Source: a virus. Taken from it: a stretch of 51,999 nt of DNA. The position numbers and the translations under genes were made by a program. Of the stretch, positions 46,532 to 51,999 are shown in pieces; position 1 is the stretch's first letter, and the number at the start of each line of letters is the position of its first letter. The notes beneath the pieces are model-generated. The model did not search any database, was not told where the DNA came from, and worked only from the letters and a program-made list of their open reading frames with translations. The DNA lies in IMG/VR virus record IMGVR_UViG_3300050821_003104, positions 1 through 51,999 of that record. The stretch is one strand, 5' to 3'.

Positions 46532-46976
46532 CTTTGTAAAGCTGCGCGAGGGCCGCGCCACAGACAACCATGACGGCACGGTTACCGCGTATTGGGATGT
46601 CGCCGGGCAAGTCTATACGATCGGGTACGGTACGACCGGCCCGGACATCGTCCAAGGACTCGTATGGACATATGCGCAGTGTGACGCCGCGTTACTCGCC
46701 AAGCTCACCCAAGCCCGGCAAGAACTCCTCGCCCTGACGCCGTCGAGCGTCGTGTGGCCAGCCGGCGCGCAGGATGCCCTAACGGATTTCGTCTACAACG
46801 AGGGCTCGGGCAATTATCAGGGCTCAACCGTCCGTAAATGCGTGGACAACGGCGATTGGGACGGAGTGCGCCGGCACTTACTCGATTGGGAGTTTGCCGG
46901 CGGCAAGCGCTTAGGCGGGCTCGTGACGCGCCGCGAGGGCGAGGCGGCTATGATCGGGACGCAGCCCGCGGTATAA
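46518..46976 (+). CDS. Endolysin, GH24 phage lysozyme
   Basis: A 152-residue lysozyme of glycoside hydrolase family 24. Catalytic E11 in LREG, D27 in AYWDVAG and T34 in TIGYG are present, and the C-terminal VYNEGSGNYQGSTVRK and RRHLLDWEFAGGKRLGGLVTRREGE match the family. It cleaves peptidoglycan at lysis. No signal sequence is seen, so it should need a holin. Confidence 0.92.
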   Translation: MALIDFVKLREGRATDNHDGTVTAYWDVAGQVYTIGYGTTGPDIVQGLVWTYAQCDAALLAKLTQARQELLALTPSSVVWPAGAQDALTDFVYNEGSGNYQGSTVRKCVDNGDWDGVRRHLLDWEFAGGKRLGGLVTRREGEAAMIGTQPAV

Positions 46977-47005
46977 TCCGGGCTCCCTCAATAGGAGTTT
47001 CGACC

Positions 47006-47269
47006 ATGTCCCCACAAAACCCATTCAACGACGTAAAGGCCGGCATCGAATCCGTTGCCGCCGAGGCCGTCAAAGTTGCGCCGGCTGTCGCTGCCGCCGT
47101 TGCTGATGTTCCGAAGGTTGCCGCAACCGTCACGGCTGACGTTGCCAAAGCCAAGGCCGATGTCGTCGCCGCCGATACCAAGTTGACCGCGTTTATCAAA
47201 GCGAACGCCGGCAAAATTGCCGTCGGTGTTCTCGTGGTCGCGGGCTTGCTGGTTTGGCATTTGATCTAA
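47006..47269 (+). CDS. Small C-terminally anchored protein, 87 residues
   Basis: An 87-residue protein: an Ala/Val/Lys-rich amphipathic region followed by one membrane segment (GKIAVGVLVVAGLLVWHLI). AGGAG lies 9-10 nt before the ATG. In the lysis cassette it could be a holin component. Confidence 0.65.
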   Translation: MSPQNPFNDVKAGIESVAAEAVKVAPAVAAAVADVPKVAATVTADVAKAKADVVAADTKLTAFIKANAGKIAVGVLVVAGLLVWHLI

Positions 47270-47455
47270 ATGCATTTCATCGATTGGTACATAGCGTTAC
47301 ACGTCGGCATCGCTGAGCTTGCGTTGCTGACGTTGGCGTTTATGCACCCGCAACCCGAGATTGTCGGCGCCGTCTGTGTAGCACTGCCGGCAATACTCGG
47401 GTTGTATCACTGGTTCACCATTCGCGACGCAAAAACCCCGGACGCCCAACCATGA
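47270..47455 (+). CDS. Probable holin, 61 residues
   Basis: A 61-residue protein with two membrane segments (about 7-25 and 31-48) and a charged C terminus, the size and topology of small holins. It starts directly after the previous stop and overlaps the spanin gene by 4 bp. The assignment rests on position and topology only. Confidence 0.6.
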   Translation: MHFIDWYIALHVGIAELALLTLAFMHPQPEIVGAVCVALPAILGLYHWFTIRDAKTPDAQP

Positions 47456-47964
47456 CAGCCCTACTTAAGTTGATACCCGGTTCAGATATTTTCTACGCCA
47501 CGGTAATCGGCCTACTCTTGATTGTCGGCGGCGGTGCGTGGGTTCACCACGACCACGTCGAGCAAGCCAAAGGCGCGGCCGTTGTCGTGGCGCAGGATAC
47601 GAAACTTGCTACTGTGACCGAACAGCGCGACGCCGCGTTGGCCTCGAATGCATCTCATGATTTAGACGAAATTGGAGTGACTTACCATGCAAAAATTACT
47701 CTACCCGCTGTTGCTGATACTGGCATCGTGTGCCGCAACGCCGCCGTGCCGGCCATACGCGGTACAACTGCCACCGCCTCCGACAGTAGACCCGGCACTA
47801 ATGCAGGCCCCGTGTTACCAAGCCGAGGGGACTTTGACCCTAGCGGGCCAACCCTTACAGCCTTGCAGCACGCTGACGACCAAGTAACGGGCCTTGAGGC
47901 AACCGTCGCGCGGCTCGAAAAGTACATTGCTGATTTGCAAGCCGCGAGCGCTAAGCCTCCCTAG
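47452..47964 (+). CDS. Inner-membrane spanin (Rz-like)
   Basis: A 170-residue protein with one N-terminal membrane anchor (about 14-34), then a charged helical periplasmic region, ending in QHADDQVTGLEATVARLEKYIADL. It carries a complete Rz1-type lipoprotein gene in another frame, as in lambda Rz/Rz1. The pair fuses inner and outer membranes in the last lysis step. It converges on the DNA polymerase gene with a 4-bp overlap. Confidence 0.85.
   Translation: MTALLKLIPGSDIFYATVIGLLLIVGGGAWVHHDHVEQAKGAAVVVAQDTKLATVTEQRDAALASNASHDLDEIGVTYHAKITLPAVADTGIVCRNAAVPAIRGTTATASDSRPGTNAGPVLPSRGDFDPSGPTLTALQHADDQVTGLEATVARLEKYIADLQAASAKPP
47687..47887 (+). CDS. Outer-membrane spanin (Rz1-like lipoprotein), nested
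   Basis: A 66-residue lipoprotein wholly inside the Rz-like gene in another frame. The signal MQKLLYPLLLILASC has a lipobox LASC with the acylated Cys at 15; the mature part is Pro-rich. GGAGTG lies 9-10 nt before the ATG. The nested arrangement and lipobox make this a confident call and imply an outer membrane in the host. Confidence 0.88.
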   Translation: MQKLLYPLLLILASCAATPPCRPYAVQLPPPPTVDPALMQAPCYQAEGTLTLAGQPLQPCSTLTTK

Positions 47965-50198
47965 TCGAGCTTGACGTATCGTTTGCCGCGCCATCCGCCG
48001 CTCGCCTTTATGGGCCACGCGGCGAACTCGGCGGGCACGTCGCACATGATGCGCTCAACCTCTTCAACCGACCCGAACCCCTCGGGCGCCTCGGTCACGG
48101 GCTCGTCATGGGTATGCATCACGACCGCGTAGCCGGCCGCCTCAAGCCGCAACATGCCACCCGCCATAATCATGCGGGCGACGTGCTGCACGGCATTCTC
48201 GAACAGAATGCCGCCGTACAGCTTCATACGAATCCAACCGATCGGCCCTTTCTTTTGGTTGGTGTTGAAACCCTCGAAACTTAACTCTAGCTCCCACGGT
48301 TGCGCATAGGGACGCGTCGAGGCGTACAGGCGCGGCCTGTGATATGTGAGCAACCCGCCGCCCGGGCACGCCATGTACAGCGCGTCGCCGTGCATCTGTA
48401 GCGTGATGGTCCGCGCAGCGTTGCCGTAAAATGCCTGCCCGGGATTCTGCACGGCTTTGATTGCCGCACCCTCAAGCCCGTACAGTTCCTCGTAAGGCGT
48501 CTTGTTCCAATCGAATGTATCGCGCGATTGGCCGCCCCACGTTTCCACGATGTTCGGAGACTTCGCACGCCATGCCAAGATACCGGCTTTAATTTCCTCG
48601 TCGGTCAAAAACTCGTCGGCGCCAAACCCTTTCCATGCTCCTATCCACCCGCCGAACTGCGACCCGAGCGCGCCGAATTTTCCCATTTTGTTGCGCATGG
48701 GATGATGCTTGCCGGTTCGCTTTTTGTGGTCGATAAATTCCTGTAGCGGTATGCCGGTAATCATCGACGCCGTGGCCTCGTAAATGAGCGCGTCGCCTCG
48801 ATACACTTCTAAAATCCACTCCTCGCCCGCGAGGCCCGCGGCCACGACGTTCTCGATTCCAGTGTAGTCGGATGAAACAAAATCTTTGCCAGGGCTCGCA
48901 ATGAACAACGAGCGCATGCAGTTGTTCACCGCTTCGAGCGCGTCGCCGTAGTACCACTCGACAAGCTCAAGCGTTCGCGTTGCGATGCGCGATAGGCATA
49001 GCTCAATTTCCGCAATCGTTTTAAAGCTGCCCTTGTACAAATTTTGCGGCTGCGGCCCGGCGCCCGTCCAACGGCCCGTGCGACTACCGTAGTACATATA
49101 CAGCGAGTGCAGCCGATCGGCCGCGCTGCGCTGCGCGCGAATCGCAAACAGTTTCTTGACAGAGGCGGAGCCCAACGCCGAGCGGATTTCGAGCGCGCGA
49201 TATGCCGGGCCGAATGTGCCCATGTCGCCTAGCCGCTCCTCGGCGTATTTCCTCAGACGGGCAAGCATTTCTTGCACGCTGTCGTCTGTCATATCGACCA
49301 TGGGCACTTGCTGCGTACTGAGCCAATTTTGCAATTGCTCTAGTTCGCTGGCCTCGCCGACCGTGCCGCCTGTGATGCGCCACAACTCCGCGTTGTATTT
49401 GGCGTGCGCTTGCTCGACGATCGCAATGCAGTTCTCGACCGCGATCATATCGACCCGTATGCCGCGGTCGTTTATTTTTTGGTCGAGTAGCCATACATCA
49501 AGCTCGAACGGCGACAAATCGGGGCAGCGTATCGACGCCTCCGACTCCGATAAAATGTCGCCCTCGTTGTAGGCGTACAGCTTCGGGCCGTCCACGGGGT
49601 CGGCGTCGGGATAGTTCCACAACGCGGGGTTCGTTTTGGTCGGATTGCGCGGCTTGCTGAATTTATCAATGAGCCGCTTGCCGTCCTTGTGTTTGCCGTG
49701 CTCAATGCCGAGGACTTCGCCGAGCTTGTCGAGGCCGCCCGGGTACGCGTGGGCTCGGGCCTTGGCCATTGAACAGCGGAGTTGCGCGAGGCCGAGCGCC
49801 AGTGCTGGCCAGCCGAGTACGGGTACACAATGGTACGTCCATACGTTCCACTCGAATTCGCTGTTGTGCGCTTCGAGAATCTTGCCGGCGCGCACGTGCT
49901 CGAATAAATCCTCGGGCAGCGGGTCGCCCGGTTTCCAGCGACGGCGCCCGCGGCCGTCCTTTAGATCGTAGGCCAATGACAGCAACCCAAACGTCGGATG
50001 CTCGACGTAGGCACGCAAACAAACCGGGATGCCCTTAGCGTTGACGCCCTTTACCTTGGACCATTTGCGGCGCTCTTTGTCGTAGTTGTAGCCGGCGGCG
50101 CTTTTGGTTTCAAAGTCGAAATCAGCGTGGACAGTCGCCACGGCGAGGCCGGCGTAAAACTGTTGCCCGGCGTCGTACCCTAGGGAACCGTCAGCCAT
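47961..50198 (-). CDS. Family A DNA polymerase with 3'-5' exonuclease
   Basis: A 745-residue replicative polymerase. The exonuclease domain shows DFDFET (D28, E30), EAHNSEFEWN (110-119) and YNEGDILSE (D214). Polymerase motif A is in SSDYTGIENVV near 445, motif B in MRNKMGKFGALGSQFG near 500, and motif C is HTHDEP near 697. It ends the leftward replication operon. A 5' leader hairpin lies at 50216-50278. Confidence 0.93.
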   Translation of the reverse strand: MADGSLGYDAGQQFYAGLAVATVHADFDFETKSAAGYNYDKERRKWSKVKGVNAKGIPVCLRAYVEHPTFGLLSLAYDLKDGRGRRRWKPGDPLPEDLFEHVRAGKILEAHNSEFEWNVWTYHCVPVLGWPALALGLAQLRCSMAKARAHAYPGGLDKLGEVLGIEHGKHKDGKRLIDKFSKPRNPTKTNPALWNYPDADPVDGPKLYAYNEGDILSESEASIRCPDLSPFELDVWLLDQKINDRGIRVDMIAVENCIAIVEQAHAKYNAELWRITGGTVGEASELEQLQNWLSTQQVPMVDMTDDSVQEMLARLRKYAEERLGDMGTFGPAYRALEIRSALGSASVKKLFAIRAQRSAADRLHSLYMYYGSRTGRWTGAGPQPQNLYKGSFKTIAEIELCLSRIATRTLELVEWYYGDALEAVNNCMRSLFIASPGKDFVSSDYTGIENVVAAGLAGEEWILEVYRGDALIYEATASMITGIPLQEFIDHKKRTGKHHPMRNKMGKFGALGSQFGGWIGAWKGFGADEFLTDEEIKAGILAWRAKSPNIVETWGGQSRDTFDWNKTPYEELYGLEGAAIKAVQNPGQAFYGNAARTITLQMHGDALYMACPGGGLLTYHRPRLYASTRPYAQPWELELSFEGFNTNQKKGPIGWIRMKLYGGILFENAVQHVARMIMAGGMLRLEAAGYAVVMHTHDEPVTEAPEGFGSVEEVERIMCDVPAEFAAWPIKASGGWRGKRYVKLD

Positions 50199-50215
50199 AA
50201 TTTACTCGTGTCGAG

Positions 50216-50278
50216 CCCCGCGCGCCCGTTGGTGTTTGTCACCGAACTTTAAAGGGCTGTGCCATGTGGCGCGCGGGG
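50216..50278 (-). other. GC-rich hairpin in the polymerase leader
   Basis: CCCCGCGCGCC (50216-50226) and GGCGCGCGGGG (50268-50278) form a perfect 11-bp inverted repeat around a 41-nt loop, 18 bp before the polymerase ATG. There is no T-run. It could regulate translation or protect or process the mRNA. A related stem lies at 51398-51449. Confidence 0.6.
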
Positions 50279-50284
50279 CGGGAC

Positions 50285-50386
50285 TCAAAACGGTATGCAA
50301 TCTTCGGTACAGTCGGGCCATTCAGGGCTGCCGGCCCGGTAGTTTCCCGTAGCCGGCCCCCTCGACAAATGGCCCGAACAGCACAT
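50285..50386 (-). CDS. Tiny Cys-rich protein, 33 residues
   Basis: A 33-residue frame (MCCSGHLSRGP ... CTEDCIPF) with four cysteines in two pairs, which could bind a metal. It lies 18 bp after the DUF2815 gene in the operon. The ribosome site is weak (GAGCG), so the call is tentative. It explains part of the 206-bp gap before the polymerase. Confidence 0.45.
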   Translation of the reverse strand: MCCSGHLSRGPATGNYRAGSPEWPDCTEDCIPF

Positions 50387-50404
50387 GCGCTCGCGCTCGT
50401 TCAG

Positions 50405-51361
50405 TCAGCCGGCGTAGCCGTCGGCCCGCATCTGTTCGAGCGTCCATCCCTGCGCCATGTAGGACGCGAACGCAATGCCCTTGTGCGGCGGCCGAGTGGC
50501 TGGCGCGGGAGGGGCTGCGGGAGCCGCGGAGGGTGGCGGAGGGGCGCCCACGGTTGGCGGTATGCCAACGATACCGGGGGCCGGCACGACGGCTGTAGGA
50601 GCCGCAGCGGGGGCGGGAGCGGCCGGCGGAGGGGCAGCGGCGCCCGGGGGAGGCGGGAGGGCCGCAGACGGCGCAGGCGCGGCGGCCGGCACTGCGGGAG
50701 GGGCAAAGCCCGCGGCGGGCACAGTGGACGCGCCAGAGGGCAGCGTGCCGCCGAATTTGCCCGTTACATCGACGCCGGCCGTTCGGATTTCCGGCAGGTA
50801 GGCGCGCAGGCCGACCGCGGCATGGTTAAGGTAAATACCGGGCGAGTTGCCCGTATTGCCGGCCATCGTGCCGACTACTTGAATCACATAGCCCGGAACG
50901 ATGGCGTTGGCTCCCTCAAGCAATACCGGATGGTCAACGTCGCGCGCGTCGTAAATCTTCGGCGCGAACTGTGAGGAAAATTTCAGAATCCAACAGCCTT
51001 TGTGCCCTTCGCGGTCACACGGCGCAATCTTCGACTTGCTCTTTGGCGGGATGCGCGTCGAGTCGCCGTCTGTGATTTTCCACGAGAATTCGGGAGCCAT
51101 GGCCGCCGACTTGTCGCCGCCCGGAAAGGCTGCGTGTGCAGTCGCCCAAGCCAATTGGCCCCAACCGGGTTCGTTCGCGAAATGGGCTTGCGTCTTGGGA
51201 ACGGCTACGCCGAAATCATACATTACGTAGGATTTGCCGGCGTCGGCGCCCTTTTTGTAAATGAGGGGGTTGCCATCAAAGTCTGTGTCTCGGGGCTCGT
51301 ACAGCGACCCCCAAACCATTTGGCCCGGCGGCGTAGTGAATTCAACTGCTTTACTTGTCAT
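50405..51361 (-). CDS. DUF2815 ssDNA-binding/annealing-type protein
   Basis: A 318-residue protein. The first 190 residues (TPPGQMVWGSLYEPRDTDFDGNPLIY ... WKITDGDSTRIP ... KIYDARDVDHPVLLEGANAIVPGYVIQVVGTM ... GIYLNHAAVGL) match DUF2815, an OB-fold-like phage protein that accompanies DUF2800 and polymerase A. A 90-residue Pro/Ala linker follows, then a conserved-looking tip GWTLEQMRADGYAG that may recruit partners like an SSB tail. GGAG lies before the ATG. Confidence 0.88.
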   Translation of the reverse strand: MTSKAVEFTTPPGQMVWGSLYEPRDTDFDGNPLIYKKGADAGKSYVMYDFGVAVPKTQAHFANEPGWGQLAWATAHAAFPGGDKSAAMAPEFSWKITDGDSTRIPPKSKSKIAPCDREGHKGCWILKFSSQFAPKIYDARDVDHPVLLEGANAIVPGYVIQVVGTMAGNTGNSPGIYLNHAAVGLRAYLPEIRTAGVDVTGKFGGTLPSGASTVPAAGFAPPAVPAAAPAPSAALPPPPGAAAPPPAAPAPAAAPTAVVPAPGIVGIPPTVGAPPPPSAAPAAPPAPATRPPHKGIAFASYMAQGWTLEQMRADGYAG

Positions 51362-51397
51362 GTGCGCGAAACTCCGTCTTGGTGTGGTGTGGCCCTA

Positions 51398-51449
51398 TCT
51401 CGCGCGCCGCCCCGTGTCGTAACGGTAGCCGTAGCAACGGCGCGCGAGA
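51398..51449 (-). other. GC-rich hairpin before the DUF2815 gene
   Basis: TCTCGCGCGCCG (51398-51409) and CGGCGCGCGAGA (51438-51449) form a perfect 12-bp inverted repeat with a 28-nt loop in the 103-bp gap between two genes of the replication operon. The GGCGCGCG core is shared with the stem at 50216-50278. It lacks a T-run. Confidence 0.6.
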
Positions 51450-51464
51450 ATCGGTACGCGGATA

Positions 51465-51944
51465 TTACATCGATTCCGTTGGCGTTGCCGGCACGTTCGT
51501 CGGCAATGTCTCGGCAGTCGCGTCGGGTGCGAGCGCGGCGGCCGTCACTTCGATAGCTTCGGCCGGGGGCATTACCAATTCTTGCGCGGGGTCAACTACG
51601 CCAATCGGGGCGGGCGTTGCATCCTTTGCTGTCTCGTCGTTCGCGCTCGGGGCCGGGGGCTCTTTCTGCGGCGGCGCGGGCAACGGGGGCGTGCCGTACG
51701 TCAACACGTGCTTAATGACCCACATGGCGGCCTCGTCGATTCGTTGGTGCGCGAATTCGAGATGCTTGGTAAGCAGTGCGCGGCCTTCCAAATCCTTGTG
51801 TTCGAGCGTCCGCACGTACTCGTGCAGCGAATTGAACACAGCCCCAATCTGTGAGGCGGCAACTTGGCGCTCGGGCGTAATCGTCTGTTGGCCCGCAGTA
51901 GCGGCAATCGCGGGCGTCGGCGGGGCGGTAGGTGCGGTCGTCAT
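51465..51944 (-). CDS. Pro/Ala-rich replication-operon protein, 159 residues
   Basis: A 159-residue protein. The middle (QVAASQIGAVFNSLHEYVRTLEHKDLEGRALLTKHLEFAHQRIDEAAMWVIKHVL, 27-82) is helical and resembles small helical proteins seen beside phage SSB genes; both tails are Pro/Ala/Thr-rich and probably disordered. Its ATG lies 3 bp after the endonuclease VII stop across the circle junction, proving that the operon is continuous. The function is unknown. Confidence 0.72.
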   Translation of the reverse strand: MTTAPTAPPTPAIAATAGQQTITPERQVAASQIGAVFNSLHEYVRTLEHKDLEGRALLTKHLEFAHQRIDEAAMWVIKHVLTYGTPPLPAPPQKEPPAPSANDETAKDATPAPIGVVDPAQELVMPPAEAIEVTAAALAPDATAETLPTNVPATPTESM

Positions 51945-51999
51945 GTCTTAAAACTCCAATTGTTGGTTAATATCGAGGGGTAGATTAGAAGCGACTGAC
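51902..51999. repeat. Terminal direct repeat, right copy
   Basis: Identical to bases 1-98. Joining the two copies places the 159-residue gene directly behind the endonuclease VII gene. Confidence 0.95.

Noticed and set aside
1-51999. CRISPR arrays, rRNA and insertion sequences
   Set aside because: No regularly spaced direct repeats, no rRNA-like stretches and no transposase were seen on either strand.

Overview
The window is a complete genome of a tailed phage with a contractile tail (myovirus). Bases 1-98 are repeated exactly at 51902-51999, so the unit is 51,901 bp and closes into a circle (or carries a short direct terminal repeat). The DNA is GC-rich. The nested Rz/Rz1 spanin pair with a lipobox points to a host with an outer membrane, most likely a proteobacterium. 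I see no integrase, excisionase, partition gene, rRNA, CRISPR array or credible tRNA.

Layout. (1) A leftward replication operon crosses the window ends. It starts from a clear sigma70-like promoter at 2547-2575, reads 2511 to 47, and continues from 51944 to 47961. It encodes a proline-rich conserved protein, a Cas4-like exonuclease (DUF2800), an endonuclease VII, a DUF2815 ssDNA-binding-type protein and a family A DNA polymerase. (2) Divergent and rightward, 2589-8103 carries an SF2 helicase, an HNH endonuclease, a membrane protein, a VRR-NUC nuclease, a 98-residue TetR-like regulator, a primase-polymerase and an SF3-type helicase. (3) 13166-8100 is a leftward string of about 18 small genes, many zinc-ribbon-like or single membrane segments, joined by ATGA or TAATG overlaps. 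(4) An AT-rich island with a repeated 8-mer (13190-13335) separates it from the rightward packaging genes terS and terL (13416-16290) and three small genes. (5) 19502-17098 is a second leftward small-gene cluster. (6) 19648-47964 is the rightward virion and lysis block: portal, cupin-like protein, metallophosphoesterase, dNMP kinase, Mu F-like protein, protease, scaffold, cement, capsid (DUF2184), neck, DUF3383 sheath, tube, frameshifted tape-measure chaperone, tape measure with a lysozyme-type domain, baseplate, fibres, GH24 lysozyme and spanins.

Control. The most striking non-coding signal is a 14-bp palindrome, TGAC-N6-GTCA (typical form TGACAAGCGTGTCA). There are 18 copies with both half-sites intact and about five near copies across the genome, where roughly one would be expected by chance. 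Several lie in promoters so that the left half of the palindrome is the -35 TTGACA box; one precedes the TetR-like gene itself. Others are inside genes, with four in terL. A second perfect palindrome, TGTTCCCGGGAACA, occurs four times, twice in a composite block with the first. Many promoters place the -10 box only 6-9 nt from the ATG, which predicts leaderless mRNAs. I infer a phage-wide regulon run by the very small TetR-like protein.

Other notable items are a baseplate protein joining a LamG-like lectin domain, four PASTA repeats and DUF2612; a shared inserted beta module in three virion proteins; a strong terminator embedded in the start of the cement gene behind the capsid gene; and a canonical GGGTTTT frameshift site in the tape-measure chaperone.
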